DNA of 13,658 nt from CAJQND01 sp051010055 (GTDB lineage: Bacteria > Pseudomonadota > Alphaproteobacteria > Rhizobiales > CAJQND01), in NCBI GenBank assembly GCA_051010055.1, contig JBPCVY010000258.1:1-13658 (forward strand), in the 5' to 3' direction. This document shows, piece by piece, positions 6,146-13,658 of this stretch. The stretch's first letter is position 1. Each line of letters starts with the position of its first letter. The notes under the pieces were generated by a model. It saw only the letters and a list, made by a program, of their open reading frames with translations. It did no database searches and was not told where the DNA came from. The position numbers and the translations under genes are program-made.

Positions 6146-6652
6146 TTGGGCGTTGACCTAAAGCACAATGAAAGTAACAAAAAGAATCGCAAAGTAGGCG
6201 AATATGAACAGTTTGCAAAAGCGTTACGCGTTGATGCTGCACGAATGTCTGAAGTTTATGAAGTGTTCTATTGCTTAGAGAATTCAATAAGACAGCTTGT
6301 GATTGATACCATGGTTGACGACGGTGGATTGAATTGGTGGGAGGGAAACCGCGTAGACGAAAACAGAATCCGGAAGCCAGCACAAGACCGCCGGGATAAG
6401 GAATTAAACAGCGGCGTGACACCAAGATCTGATGATCTAATCGACTACACAACGTTCGGTGAGTTGTCGCAACTGATTACTGACAATTGGGATTTATTTG
6501 ACCCGATTTTCCAATCGAAAAAAGCTGTCAGCAATGTATCAAACCAGTTGAACTTGCTGAGAGGGCCAATTGCACACTGCAGTTCAACCGATGAATTGGA
6601 GCAAGATCGACTAAATTTAGCCGTTAGGACATGGTTCAAGATTATGTCCTAA
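6146..6652 (+). CDS. Swt1-like HEPN domain protein (probable RNase-type), likely 5'-truncated
   Basis: The intact frame encodes 168 residues; read through the upstream TGA from ATG 6059 it would be 197. It carries the Swt1-type HEPN pattern: VYEVFYCLENSIRQLV, a WWEGNRVDENRIR segment, DYTTFGELSQLITDNW, DLFDPIF, and LNLLRGPIAHC. The last supplies the HEPN R-x4-H motif (Arg168 and His173 in readthrough numbering), the expected active site of metal-independent RNases in this superfamily. TTG 6146 is a weak start with no clear ribosome site; the next ATG is 6245, just before the HEPN core. Placement behind a DUF5343 gene suggests a two-gene defence- or toxin-type unit (inference). Whether it is still expressed is uncertain. 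Confidence 0.75.
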   Translation: MGVDLKHNESNKKNRKVGEYEQFAKALRVDAARMSEVYEVFYCLENSIRQLVIDTMVDDGGLNWWEGNRVDENRIRKPAQDRRDKELNSGVTPRSDDLIDYTTFGELSQLITDNWDLFDPIFQSKKAVSNVSNQLNLLRGPIAHCSSTDELEQDRLNLAVRTWFKIMS

Positions 6653-6915
6653 TCCATTTCAGGATAACCAAGCGTCACCGAAGACAAACTCGACACCCTC
6701 CAACCTATTGAACAAAACAGGAACATATGCTGTATTTCCCCTTCTGTCCGCGCCACATAAGCGTTCACTTTTGAGCAGACGCGTATATGTCTGACACCAT
6801 CTTGACCCAAGCCCCTGCGCACCCGGAAATCAATGTGAGTGTTGAAAACCCTTCGCTATCACCCCAAAAGGGACGTGCGTGAACGCCAACGCCCCACTCA
6901 AACTGACTTAGTCAG
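6653..6915. other. Intergenic stretch between the HEPN gene and lepA
   Basis: No gene is seen in these 263 bases between two convergent genes. ACTGACT-T-AGTCAGT at 6902-6916, a perfect inverted repeat touching the lepA stop codon, is the only structure noted and is too short and poor in T to be called a terminator. It marks the right end of the AT-rich cassette. Confidence 0.5.
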
Positions 6916-8718
6916 TCAGTTCTCATCCATTTTCAGGGCCGAGATAAATGCGTCCTGGGGGATTTCCACCTTGCCGAACTGGCGCATTTTCTTTTTGCCG
7001 GCCTTTTGCCGGTCCAGAAGCTTGCGCTTGCGCGAGACATCGCCGCCGTAACATTTCGCCGTCACGTCCTTGCGCAGGGCCGCGATGGTTTCGCGCGCAA
7101 TCACCTTGCCGCCAATGGCCGCCTGAACGGGTATCTTGAACAGATGCCGGGGGATGAGGTCTTTCAGCTTTTCGCACATCACGCGCCCGCGCTGCTCGGC
7201 CCTGCCGCGGTGCACAATGATGGACAGAGCATCGACCGGCTCCGCGTTCACCAGAATTTGCATCTTCACCAGGTTTTCGGCCTCATAGCCGATAATCTGG
7301 TAGTCGAAGCTGGCATAGCCGCGGCTGATTGATTTCAGCCTGTCGTAGAAATCGAACACCACTTCGTTGAGCGGCAGCTCGTATATGAGCATGGCCCGGG
7401 CGCCCGCATAGGTGAGCTCTTTCTGGCGCCCGCGCCTGTCCTGGCACAGCTTTAAAACCGCGCCCAGATAGTCATCGGGCACCAGGATTGTTGCCTCAAT
7501 CCACGGCTCTTCGATGCGGTCCACCTTCACAATGTCGGGCATGTCTACCGGATTGTGCAGCTCCTGCATTTCGCCGTCGGTGCGGTAAATGTGGTAGATG
7601 ACCGAAGGGGCGGTGGTGATGAGGTCGATGCCGAATTCGCGCTCGATGCGCTCGCGCACAATCTCAAGGTGCAAGAGGCCAAGAAAGCCGCAGCGGAAGC
7701 CGAAGCCGAGGGCGGCCGATGTTTCCATCTCAAACTCAAAGGAGGCATCGTTCAGGCGCAGCTTGGCCATAGCGTCGCGCAGAGCCTCAAAGTCGGCCGA
7801 ATCAACGGGAAAGAAGCCGCAGAATACAACCGGCTGGGAAGGCTGAAAGCCGGGCAGGGGTTCTGCGGTCTCGCGTTTTTCCTCAGTAACCGTGTCGCCC
7901 ACGCGGGTGTCTGCAACCTGCTTGATGGCGGCGGTGAAAAAGCCGATTTCGCCCGGGCCCAATTCGCCGATCATTTTCTGTTTGGGTTCGAAAACCCCAA
8001 CTCGGTCAACAAGATAGCTCGCGCCGGTGGACATGAGCTTGATCTTCTGGCCCTTTTTCAGACGCCCGTCGATAACGCGCACAAGCACCACCACGCCCAG
8101 ATAGGCGTCATACCATGAGTCCACCAGCATGGCCTTGAGCGGGGCATCCCCTTCGCCCTTAGGGGCCGGCAGGTCGGAGACAATGGCCTCGAGAACATCT
8201 TCAACGCCAATGCCTGTTTTTGCGGAGATTTCCACCGCGTTGGAGGCATCAAGGCCGATAACTTCCTCGATTTGCCGGCGCACCCGGTCAGGTTCGGCGG
8301 CGGGCAAGTCGACCTTGTTCAGTACCGTTACGATTTCATGGTCGTTATTGATGGCCTGGTAGACATTGGCAAGGGTCTGGGCCTCAACCCCCTGGCTTGC
8401 ATCGACCACCAGAAGCGAGCCCTCGCATGCGGCCAGCGAGCGGTTCACCTCGTATGCAAAGTCCACATGGCCCGGCGTGTCTATTAGGTTGAGGGTGTAG
8501 GTCTCGCCATCGTTCGCCTTGTAATTCAGCCGCACGGTCTGGGCCTTGATTGTAATACCGCGCTCTTTCTCAAGCTCCATATTGTCGAGCACCTGCTCGG
8601 TCATTTCACGCTCGCTCAGCCCCCCGCAGATTTGAATCAGGCGGTCGGCGAGGGTCGATTTCCCATGGTCGATATGGGCAACAATCGAGAAGTTACGGAT
8701 ATGGGCGAGATCGGTCAT
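6916..8718 (-). CDS. lepA: Elongation factor 4 (LepA), translational GTPase
   Basis: A 600-residue ribosome-associated GTPase that acts on translocation and affects initiation and elongation under stress. The G motifs are complete: AHIDHGKST (14-22), GITIK (54-58), DTPGH (80-84), NKVD (134-137) and SAK (165-167). Domain II, the EF-G-like domains and the LepA-specific C-terminal domain follow, ending with GGDVSRKRKLLDRQK and KKKMRQFGKVEIPQ. Length matches the family exactly. ATG 8718 is chosen because family members begin MTDLAHIRNFSIVAH; an in-frame ATG at 8826 would add 36 unconserved residues. Often lepA is followed by lepB; here it is not. Confidence 0.97.
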   Translation of the reverse strand: MTDLAHIRNFSIVAHIDHGKSTLADRLIQICGGLSEREMTEQVLDNMELEKERGITIKAQTVRLNYKANDGETYTLNLIDTPGHVDFAYEVNRSLAACEGSLLVVDASQGVEAQTLANVYQAINNDHEIVTVLNKVDLPAAEPDRVRRQIEEVIGLDASNAVEISAKTGIGVEDVLEAIVSDLPAPKGEGDAPLKAMLVDSWYDAYLGVVVLVRVIDGRLKKGQKIKLMSTGASYLVDRVGVFEPKQKMIGELGPGEIGFFTAAIKQVADTRVGDTVTEEKRETAEPLPGFQPSQPVVFCGFFPVDSADFEALRDAMAKLRLNDASFEFEMETSAALGFGFRCGFLGLLHLEIVRERIEREFGIDLITTAPSVIYHIYRTDGEMQELHNPVDMPDIVKVDRIEEPWIEATILVPDDYLGAVLKLCQDRRGRQKELTYAGARAMLIYELPLNEVVFDFYDRLKSISRGYASFDYQIIGYEAENLVKMQILVNAEPVDALSIIVHRGRAEQRGRVMCEKLKDLIPRHLFKIPVQAAIGGKVIARETIAALRKDVTAKCYGGDVSRKRKLLDRQKAGKKKMRQFGKVEIPQDAFISALKMDEN

Positions 8719-8880
8719 AGCGGGGCTCTTTGACACCGCATTTGCCCCGGCGTCAAGCGGTAAGAGCAGTTCTTTTGCCAGAACCCTTCTGCACGATATC
8801 TTGAAGAGCTGTGGCATTTCCGACAACGCGGTCTTGGACTAGGCTGTTAGATACATTTTTTGGCATTGGGAGGACGTGCA

Positions 8881-9750
8881 ATGAACAGGCAATTACGCAA
8901 AATTTTCCAGATCACCTTCTTGTTGGCAGGAGCTCTCGCCATGTCCGGCATTGCCGTGGCGCAGGAGGCCAAACGTGCAATCACGCAGATAAAGGGGGAT
9001 CTATACCGGTTCCAGAACAACTTCCACTACTCGGTCTTCTATGTGACGCCGGAAGGGGTCATCGTCACCGATCCTATTAACGCGGAAGCTGCAAAATGGC
9101 TCAAAGCCGAGATCAAATCCCGTTTCGACAAGCCGATAAAGTTTCTCGTCTACAGCCATGACCATCGTGATCACATAGCGGGCGGTGAAGTGTTTGCTGA
9201 AGATGGCGCAATCGTTGTTGCCCACCAGCGGGCAAAAGAGGTTATCGAAGGGGAAAAGCGCCCCACTGCTGTTCCCCACGTAACGTTCAAAAGACGGCTT
9301 AACCTTGAGCTTGGCGGCAAGCGGGTTGAGCTGCGCCATGTGGGCAAGAACCACTCCGACAATATGATTGTCATGCGCTTTCCCGAAGAACGGGTCTTGT
9401 TTGCAGTGGACTTCATTCCTGTGAAGGCGGTTGCTTTCCGGAACCTGCCCGATTCCTACCTCCCCGGCTGGGTGAAGTCTCTGAAACGGGTGGATGGGAT
9501 GGATTTCGATGTTCTGGCACCCGGCCACGGGCCCCTGGGTACAAAGGAAGATGTAACCGCGTTCAAGAACTACATGAGCGATCTCTACAATCAGGTGCTG
9601 GCCGCCGCACGGGCCGGAAAAACCCTGGAGGAAACGAAAACATCCGTCGATCTTTCAAAGTACAAGGACTGGAACTCGTTTGAAAAATGGGGGCCAATGA
9701 ATATTGAAGGCGCCTTCGAACGGGTTCAGATGAACAGGCGCGGCAACTAG
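8881..9750 (+). CDS. Exported metallo-beta-lactamase-fold hydrolase
   Basis: A 289-residue protein with a signal peptide (basic MNRQLRK start, hydrophobic core, AVA-Q cleavage at about 27/28), so the mature enzyme should be periplasmic. All zinc ligands of the fold are present: SHDHRDH (His93, His95, Asp97, His98), His158 in KNHSDN, bridging Asp177 in FAVDF, and His216 in PGHG. It resembles the quinoprotein-relay and other MBL-fold hydrolases rather than a proven beta-lactamase; substrate unknown. ATG 8881 follows a good GGAGG about 10 bases upstream. It is divergent from lepA, and a likely terminator follows at 9817-9856. Confidence 0.9.
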   Translation: MNRQLRKIFQITFLLAGALAMSGIAVAQEAKRAITQIKGDLYRFQNNFHYSVFYVTPEGVIVTDPINAEAAKWLKAEIKSRFDKPIKFLVYSHDHRDHIAGGEVFAEDGAIVVAHQRAKEVIEGEKRPTAVPHVTFKRRLNLELGGKRVELRHVGKNHSDNMIVMRFPEERVLFAVDFIPVKAVAFRNLPDSYLPGWVKSLKRVDGMDFDVLAPGHGPLGTKEDVTAFKNYMSDLYNQVLAAARAGKTLEETKTSVDLSKYKDWNSFEKWGPMNIEGAFERVQMNRRGN

Positions 9751-9816
9751 GGCCCGTGCGATGAATCTCAGCAGGTCCTAAAGCGAACGCCGCTGGTCCT
9801 GAATTCGAGACACGCA

Positions 9817-9857
9817 GAAAGGTTGAAGCTGCATTTGCGGCTTCGGCCTTTCATTTT
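9817..9857 (+). terminator. Probable terminator after the MBL-fold gene
   Basis: GAAAGG (9817-9822) pairs with CCTTTC (9847-9852), with an inner GAAGC/GCTTC stem, followed by ATTTT. The stem is imperfect and the T-run short, but it sits between the MBL gene and the mbfA promoter region. Confidence 0.5.
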
Positions 9858-9877
9858 CACCAGCAATCCACGATTGA

Positions 9878-9894
9878 TTTAGAATCGTTCTAAT
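9878..9894. promoter_or_regulatory. Irr-type iron control element (ICE-like box) upstream of mbfA
   Basis: TTTAGAA-TCG-TTCTAAT is a near-perfect 7-3-7 inverted repeat, 51 bases before the mbfA GTG start. It matches the ICE/Irr box (TTTAGAA...TTCTAAA) known upstream of Irr targets, mbfA among them, in rhizobia, Agrobacterium and Brucella. Irr represses mbfA when iron is low, so the site predicts induction of mbfA, and of the overlapping kynU, when iron is plentiful. The match is seen; binding is inference. Confidence 0.8.
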
Positions 9895-9945
9895 CTATAA
9901 TCATCTACTCGAAATCATCGGGCCAGTTTTCCGGAGCCATTACCC

Positions 9946-10902
9946 GTGAAGCCATTTTCAGAACTCACCGAACAGGAAATCCTCGCGCTCGCTATTTCCA
10001 GCGAAGACGATGATGCGCGCACCTATATGACTTTCGCCAACGCCATCCATAAAGATTATCCGGCATCGGCGAAGGTGTTCATGGACATGGCGGAGGAAGA
10101 GCACGAGCACCGGCGGCGGCTGACCGATGCCTATGTGAAAAAGTTCGGCGACTATATTCCCCTTATCCGCCGCACCGATGTGACCGGCTTTGTCAAACAC
10201 AAACCCGCCTGGTTGATGAAACATCTGACCCTTGATGTGGTGCGCAAGCGGGCTGAGGTTATGGAGCTGGAGAATTACCGCTTTTACCTGCAGGCGGCGG
10301 AACGGGCGAGTGATGAGGACGTCAAAAAACTCCTTCTGGAACTTGCCGAAGAAGAAAAAGACCACGAATCCCTGGCTGCCAAGTTGCAGGAGCTGCACCT
10401 TCCAGCAGACGTTAAGCTTGAAGAACAAGATGCCGAGCGGCGCTTGTTTCTGCTGCAGGTTGTGCAGCCGGGCCTGCTCGGGCTTATGGACGGTTCTGTC
10501 TCCACTCTCGCGCCATTGTTTGCGGCAGCCTTTGCCACCCAGGACACATGGCAGACATTTCTTGTTGGAACCGCCGCCTCAATCGGGGCAGGCATTTCCA
10601 TGGGCTTTGCCGAAGCGCTCTCCGACGATGGTGAGCTGACAGGGCGCGGGCACCCGGCTATCCGTGGTCTTGCCGCAGGCATCATGACCGCCGTTGGAGG
10701 GCTGGGCCACACGCTTCCCTATTTAATTAATGATTTTTGGACGGCGACATTTCTCGCGGTCTTCATCGTGTTCATAGAACTGTGGGTCATCTCCTGGGTG
10801 CGCTACAAATACATGGACACACCATTCCTGCGGGCGGCATTTCAAATCGCGGTGGGCGGCTTTATTGTGTTCCTTGCCGGAATACTCATAGGAAACGCAT
10901 GA
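9946..10902 (+). CDS. mbfA: MbfA, membrane-bound ferritin/VIT1-family iron exporter
   Basis: A 318-residue fusion of a ferritin-like (erythrin) domain and a VIT1/CCC1 iron-transport domain, in the inner membrane. The N-terminal part (about 1-150) carries iron-ligand motifs: Glu20, EEEHEH (50-55), Glu107 and EEEKDH (135-140), a di-iron site that binds and oxidises Fe(II). The C-terminal part from about residue 170 begins QPGLLGLMDGSVSTLAP, typical of VIT1, and has several membrane helices ending at the last residues. MbfA exports iron and protects against iron and peroxide stress in Bradyrhizobium and Agrobacterium. The start is GTG 9946, with CGGAGCC about 9 bases upstream. The stop overlaps the kynU start as ATGA. 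Confidence 0.95.
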   Translation: MKPFSELTEQEILALAISSEDDDARTYMTFANAIHKDYPASAKVFMDMAEEEHEHRRRLTDAYVKKFGDYIPLIRRTDVTGFVKHKPAWLMKHLTLDVVRKRAEVMELENYRFYLQAAERASDEDVKKLLLELAEEEKDHESLAAKLQELHLPADVKLEEQDAERRLFLLQVVQPGLLGLMDGSVSTLAPLFAAAFATQDTWQTFLVGTAASIGAGISMGFAEALSDDGELTGRGHPAIRGLAAGIMTAVGGLGHTLPYLINDFWTATFLAVFIVFIELWVISWVRYKYMDTPFLRAAFQIAVGGFIVFLAGILIGNA

Positions 10903-12137
10903 CGATTGCCGCTTCGAGACGCGACGCTGAAATTCTTGACCAGAACGATCCCCTTGCCAGCTTCAGGGACCTTTTCCATCTGCCTGATGGCATCATCTAT
11001 CTGGACGGCAATTCGCTGGGGCCAATGGCGAAATCCGTTCCAGGCTTGGTTGAAGATGCTCTTGAGCGCCAATGGGCAACCGATCTCATTACAAGCTGGA
11101 ATACGGCCGGGTGGTGGGAGCTGCCGCTCACTTTAGGCGAAAAAATAGCACCACTGATAGGCGCAGGCACAGGCCAGACGGTGGTGACGGATTCCACATC
11201 AATCAATCTCTATAAAACCGTTCAGGCTGCACTGGAGCTCAGTCCGGGGCGCAAGGTGATAATCAGCGAGTCGGACAGTTTTCCCACCGATCTCTACATA
11301 CTCGAAGGGGTCATGGGTGAGACGGGTCTGTCGCGCCGTTTGATTGGTGAGGATGGTGCGGGCTTGGACCAGCATCTCAGCGATGATGTAGCTGTCGTGC
11401 TTTTGTCCAATGTGAATTACCGTTCCGGTGCGCTGATGGACATGGCGGAGGTAGCCCGCAAAGTTCACGACGCTGGCGCAATCATGGTTTGGGATTTGTG
11501 CCATTCAGCCGGCGTCATACCTATGGAGCTCGATGCCTGGAACGTGGATTTTGCCGTTGGCTGCACCTACAAATATTTGAACGGCGGTCCGGGCGCGCCT
11601 GCATTCATTTACGCTGCAAAGCGCCATCACGATGCCATCCGCCAGCCGCTTTCAGGGTGGTGGGGCCATGGAGCGCCGTTTGAATTTGAAACCCGGTTCC
11701 GTCCCGCCTCCGGCGTCAGGGCGTTTTTATGCGGAACTCAGCCCATCATTTCCATGACAGCGCTGTCAGCGGCCCTTGATGTTTATGGTGAAGTCGATAT
11801 CGGCGAGGTGCGCAAGAAGAGCATGGCCCTTACAGGGCTTTTTATCGATTTGGTTGAAAAGTTCTGCCCGCAGTTGGGTGTTGTTTCGCCGCGCGATGCA
11901 AACTCACGTGCAAGCCAGGTGGCGCTGAGCCACGAACATGGTTATGCGATTGTTCAGGCGCTGATTGCGCGAGGCGTTATTGGCGATTTCCGCGCGCCGG
12001 ACATTTTGCGGTTCGGTTTCGCACCCCTGTTCATACGGTACGCCGATGTTTGGGATGCGGTTGGGCATTTGAGGGAGATTATGGATACCGGTGCATGGGA
12101 TAATGCGGAATTCAAGCAGCGTGCGGCGGTTACGTAG
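10899..12137 (+). CDS. kynU: Kynureninase
   Basis: A 412-residue PLP enzyme that cleaves L-kynurenine to anthranilate and L-alanine (and 3-hydroxykynurenine to 3-hydroxyanthranilate) in tryptophan catabolism; cytoplasmic. Family marks are LDGNSLGPM (35-43), SWNTAGWWELP, TDSTSINLYK, SNVNYRSGALMDM, WDLCHSAG with Asp199 and His202, and GCTYKYLNGGPG with Lys225 as the expected PLP Schiff-base lysine. Length is normal. The ATG at 10899 is chosen because it overlaps the mbfA stop by ATGA, with AGGA upstream, and because a longer open frame upstream lies inside mbfA. Neither tryptophan dioxygenase nor formamidase is nearby, so kynU is separated from the rest of the pathway. Confidence 0.95.
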   Translation: MTIAASRRDAEILDQNDPLASFRDLFHLPDGIIYLDGNSLGPMAKSVPGLVEDALERQWATDLITSWNTAGWWELPLTLGEKIAPLIGAGTGQTVVTDSTSINLYKTVQAALELSPGRKVIISESDSFPTDLYILEGVMGETGLSRRLIGEDGAGLDQHLSDDVAVVLLSNVNYRSGALMDMAEVARKVHDAGAIMVWDLCHSAGVIPMELDAWNVDFAVGCTYKYLNGGPGAPAFIYAAKRHHDAIRQPLSGWWGHGAPFEFETRFRPASGVRAFLCGTQPIISMTALSAALDVYGEVDIGEVRKKSMALTGLFIDLVEKFCPQLGVVSPRDANSRASQVALSHEHGYAIVQALIARGVIGDFRAPDILRFGFAPLFIRYADVWDAVGHLREIMDTGAWDNAEFKQRAAVT

Positions 12138-12154
12138 GGTCAGGAACCCCAAAC

Positions 12155-12922
12155 TTACTCAAGTAGCGACAACCGGCCAGCGCCAGGAAGTTTGATGGAA
12201 AGATTCAGCGGGTTAATGCCCAAAGTGCCGCCAAGCAGGTGAAACTCAAAGCCCTCCTTCCATGACAATCCGGCGCCGATAATACCGGCCCATGAAATCT
12301 GCCAACCGGTTTTTGTGGGCATGGGCGCGGTTTCCAGTCCGGGCCCCAAAAAATCCTTGCCGATGGCTGTCGCCGGTAATTCCGCATCAAGGCCGGGTAC
12401 TGCCCTAACGATGGAGGCGACAAAGGTGTTGGAGTTTGGGCCAGGCCACAAGGTGTAGTCGCCATAGTCGCCATAGGGGTATGCGTTGATTGCGGCGGTA
12501 ATTTCCGGGATGAGCTTTTGCGCCATTTGCCCTTTCACTTGGTACACCACGTATGGTTTGTTCGAGTACCACCTGGCGTCCACCGGATATGCATCCCGCC
12601 GCACGGGCCTTCCCCAGCCAACCACGTCATATCGCGTCCATCGCGCAGCATCGGCAGGTTTCAAGGCAATCCAGGTGTGAACCGCGAACATTGATTTCCA
12701 GCGCCCTGTGCGGGCTGCATAGATGCGCACAATTGCAGCGGTTTCTTCTGCCGGCCGAGGCGCGGTGCCGGTTGCCGACCAGTCCGCCGTGTTCCAGCTT
12801 TCCGGCCAGCCTTCGGCGTATTTGTAGGCGCCGGTGATGGCGATCGGCGCGGCGATAAACAACACCGCGCACAAAACCGCAAGCCGTATCAGCCGGTAAA
12901 TTCTGTTCAGTACCAAGTCCAT
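12155..12922 (-). CDS. DUF3750 family membrane-anchored protein
   Basis: A 255-residue protein with one N-terminal membrane helix at about 12-32 and a large domain beyond it, probably periplasmic. It has the DUF3750 hallmarks: ESWNTADWSATG (41-52), AARTGRW, AVHTWIALKP (80-89, with His82), RYDVVGWGRPVRRD (97-110), YTLWPGPNSNTFVAS (156-170) and LPATAIGKDF. Function unknown. The stop lies only 17 bases from the convergent kynU stop, so the genes meet tail to tail. Start is ATG 12922 with a weak ribosome site; the family usually begins with this basic-hydrophobic segment. Confidence 0.88.
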   Translation of the reverse strand: MDLVLNRIYRLIRLAVLCAVLFIAAPIAITGAYKYAEGWPESWNTADWSATGTAPRPAEETAAIVRIYAARTGRWKSMFAVHTWIALKPADAARWTRYDVVGWGRPVRRDAYPVDARWYSNKPYVVYQVKGQMAQKLIPEITAAINAYPYGDYGDYTLWPGPNSNTFVASIVRAVPGLDAELPATAIGKDFLGPGLETAPMPTKTGWQISWAGIIGAGLSWKEGFEFHLLGGTLGINPLNLSIKLPGAGRLSLLE

Positions 12923-12967
12923 CCATTCAGATTAAGCACCTGAATAGGGCAAACAAGGGGCAGCGCT

Positions 12968-13658
12968 TTATCCGCGGAGCACGCCGCCCGTTGCTTTTTT
13001 TACGTTGGCAATGACCTTGGCCGAAACCGCGTCGATTTCCTCATCGGTTAGGGTTTGTTTGCGCGGCTGCATGGTGACCTCGATTGCAAGGGACTTCTTG
13101 TCGTCGCCCAATGCGGCCCCTTCAAAAATGTCAAACACGCTGACATCGGTGATGAGGTTCTTGTCAGCCCCCTGGGCTGCGCGGATCAAGGTTCCAGCTT
13201 CAACAGATTTATCCAGCACAAATGCGAAATCCCTGTTCACCGCCTGAAGGTCCGACACATCAAGCGCAGGGCGTGCAGTTGCAGATTTGCTGCGCGGGGC
13301 AGGGATTGCATTGATGGTGATTTCAAAGCCCACCAGCGGGCCTTTAACGTCCATTGCCATCAGAACCCGCGGATGCAATTCACCAAAATGGGCAATCTGG
13401 TTTTTTGGCCCAAGCTGCAGGGTGCCGGAGCGGCCCGGATGGAACCAGTCCGGTGCACCGGCCACCACCTGAAGGCTCTTTACCGGGGCGCCTGCTGCTT
13501 CAAGCGCTACAAGCGCGTCCGCCTTGGCGTCATAGGCATCAACCGGGCGCAAGCCGCCTGACCAATGGCGCGGCTGGGTATTGCCCCGGCGGATGCCGGC
13601 TGCCCGCACGGTTTCGTCTTCGGGTCTGTCACCGGCATAGGCCTGTCCAACCTCAAAC
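12968..13658 (-). CDS. pheT: Phenylalanyl-tRNA synthetase beta subunit (PheT), C-terminal part, cut by the right edge
   Basis: About 230 C-terminal residues of the roughly 800-residue beta subunit are present; the frame runs off the right edge (FEVGQAYAGDRPEDE just inside it). PheT pairs with PheS to charge tRNA-Phe. Seen here are the end of the B3/B4-adjacent core (GAPDWFHPGRSGTLQLG, FGELHPRVL) and the C-terminal anticodon-binding FDX-ACB domain of about 95 residues, with VNRDFAFVLD and FDIFEGAALGDDKKSLAIEV, ending GGVLRG. No truncation or frameshift is seen in this part. pheS should lie further right, as pheT normally follows it. Confidence 0.97.
   Translation of the reverse strand, partial: FEVGQAYAGDRPEDETVRAAGIRRGNTQPRHWSGGLRPVDAYDAKADALVALEAAGAPVKSLQVVAGAPDWFHPGRSGTLQLGPKNQIAHFGELHPRVLMAMDVKGPLVGFEITINAIPAPRSKSATARPALDVSDLQAVNRDFAFVLDKSVEAGTLIRAAQGADKNLITDVSVFDIFEGAALGDDKKSLAIEVTMQPRKQTLTDEEIDAVSAKVIANVKKATGGVLRG

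Noticed and set aside
8719..8826. Longer LepA start at 8826
   Set aside because: The 36 added residues are unlike the family, which begins at MTDLAHIRNF.
10737..10898. N-terminal extension of kynureninase to 10737
   Set aside because: It lies in another frame of mbfA; kynureninase begins properly at the overlapping ATG 10899.

Overview
The window looks like the chromosome of an alphaproteobacterium, most likely Hyphomicrobiales (rhizobia and relatives). Three things point there: an mbfA-type ferritin-VIT1 iron exporter with an Irr/ICE-like palindrome upstream; intergenic palindromes of the kind scattered through Bradyrhizobium-like genomes; and the gene families and moderately high GC of the core genes. 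The species cannot be told from the sequence.

Layout. At the left edge, positions 1-340 on the minus strand hold the start of a tyrosine integrase, next to the 3' end of tRNA-Ser(GGA) at 480-569. This is the usual geometry of a tRNA-integrated genomic island whose body lies off the left edge. Core genes follow: msrA (plus), which overlaps convergently with a large GT-C/STT3-like membrane protein (minus), a 71-residue exported protein (minus) and a ytoQ-family gene (plus).

Between ytoQ and lepA lies a plastic interval of about 2.7 kb (4206-6915). It holds four copies of one palindromic repeat, two tandem hairpins, a decayed XRE-type regulator, and an AT-rich two-gene cassette. The cassette encodes a DUF5343 protein followed by a Swt1-like HEPN protein. 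The HEPN frame appears to begin with an ATG overlapping the end of the DUF5343 gene but is interrupted by one in-frame TGA. This cassette is the best candidate for an undescribed, defence- or toxin-like system.

Core genes then resume: lepA (minus), an exported metallo-beta-lactamase-fold hydrolase (plus), mbfA and kynU (plus, overlapping by ATGA behind the Irr/ICE-like site), a DUF3750 membrane protein (minus) and the 3' part of pheT (minus), cut by the right edge.

How the genes work together. The clearest functional unit is mbfA-kynU, which would link iron export to kynurenine catabolism under iron/haem control if the site works. The DUF5343-HEPN pair looks translationally coupled, but may now be inactive or expressed only from a weak internal start.
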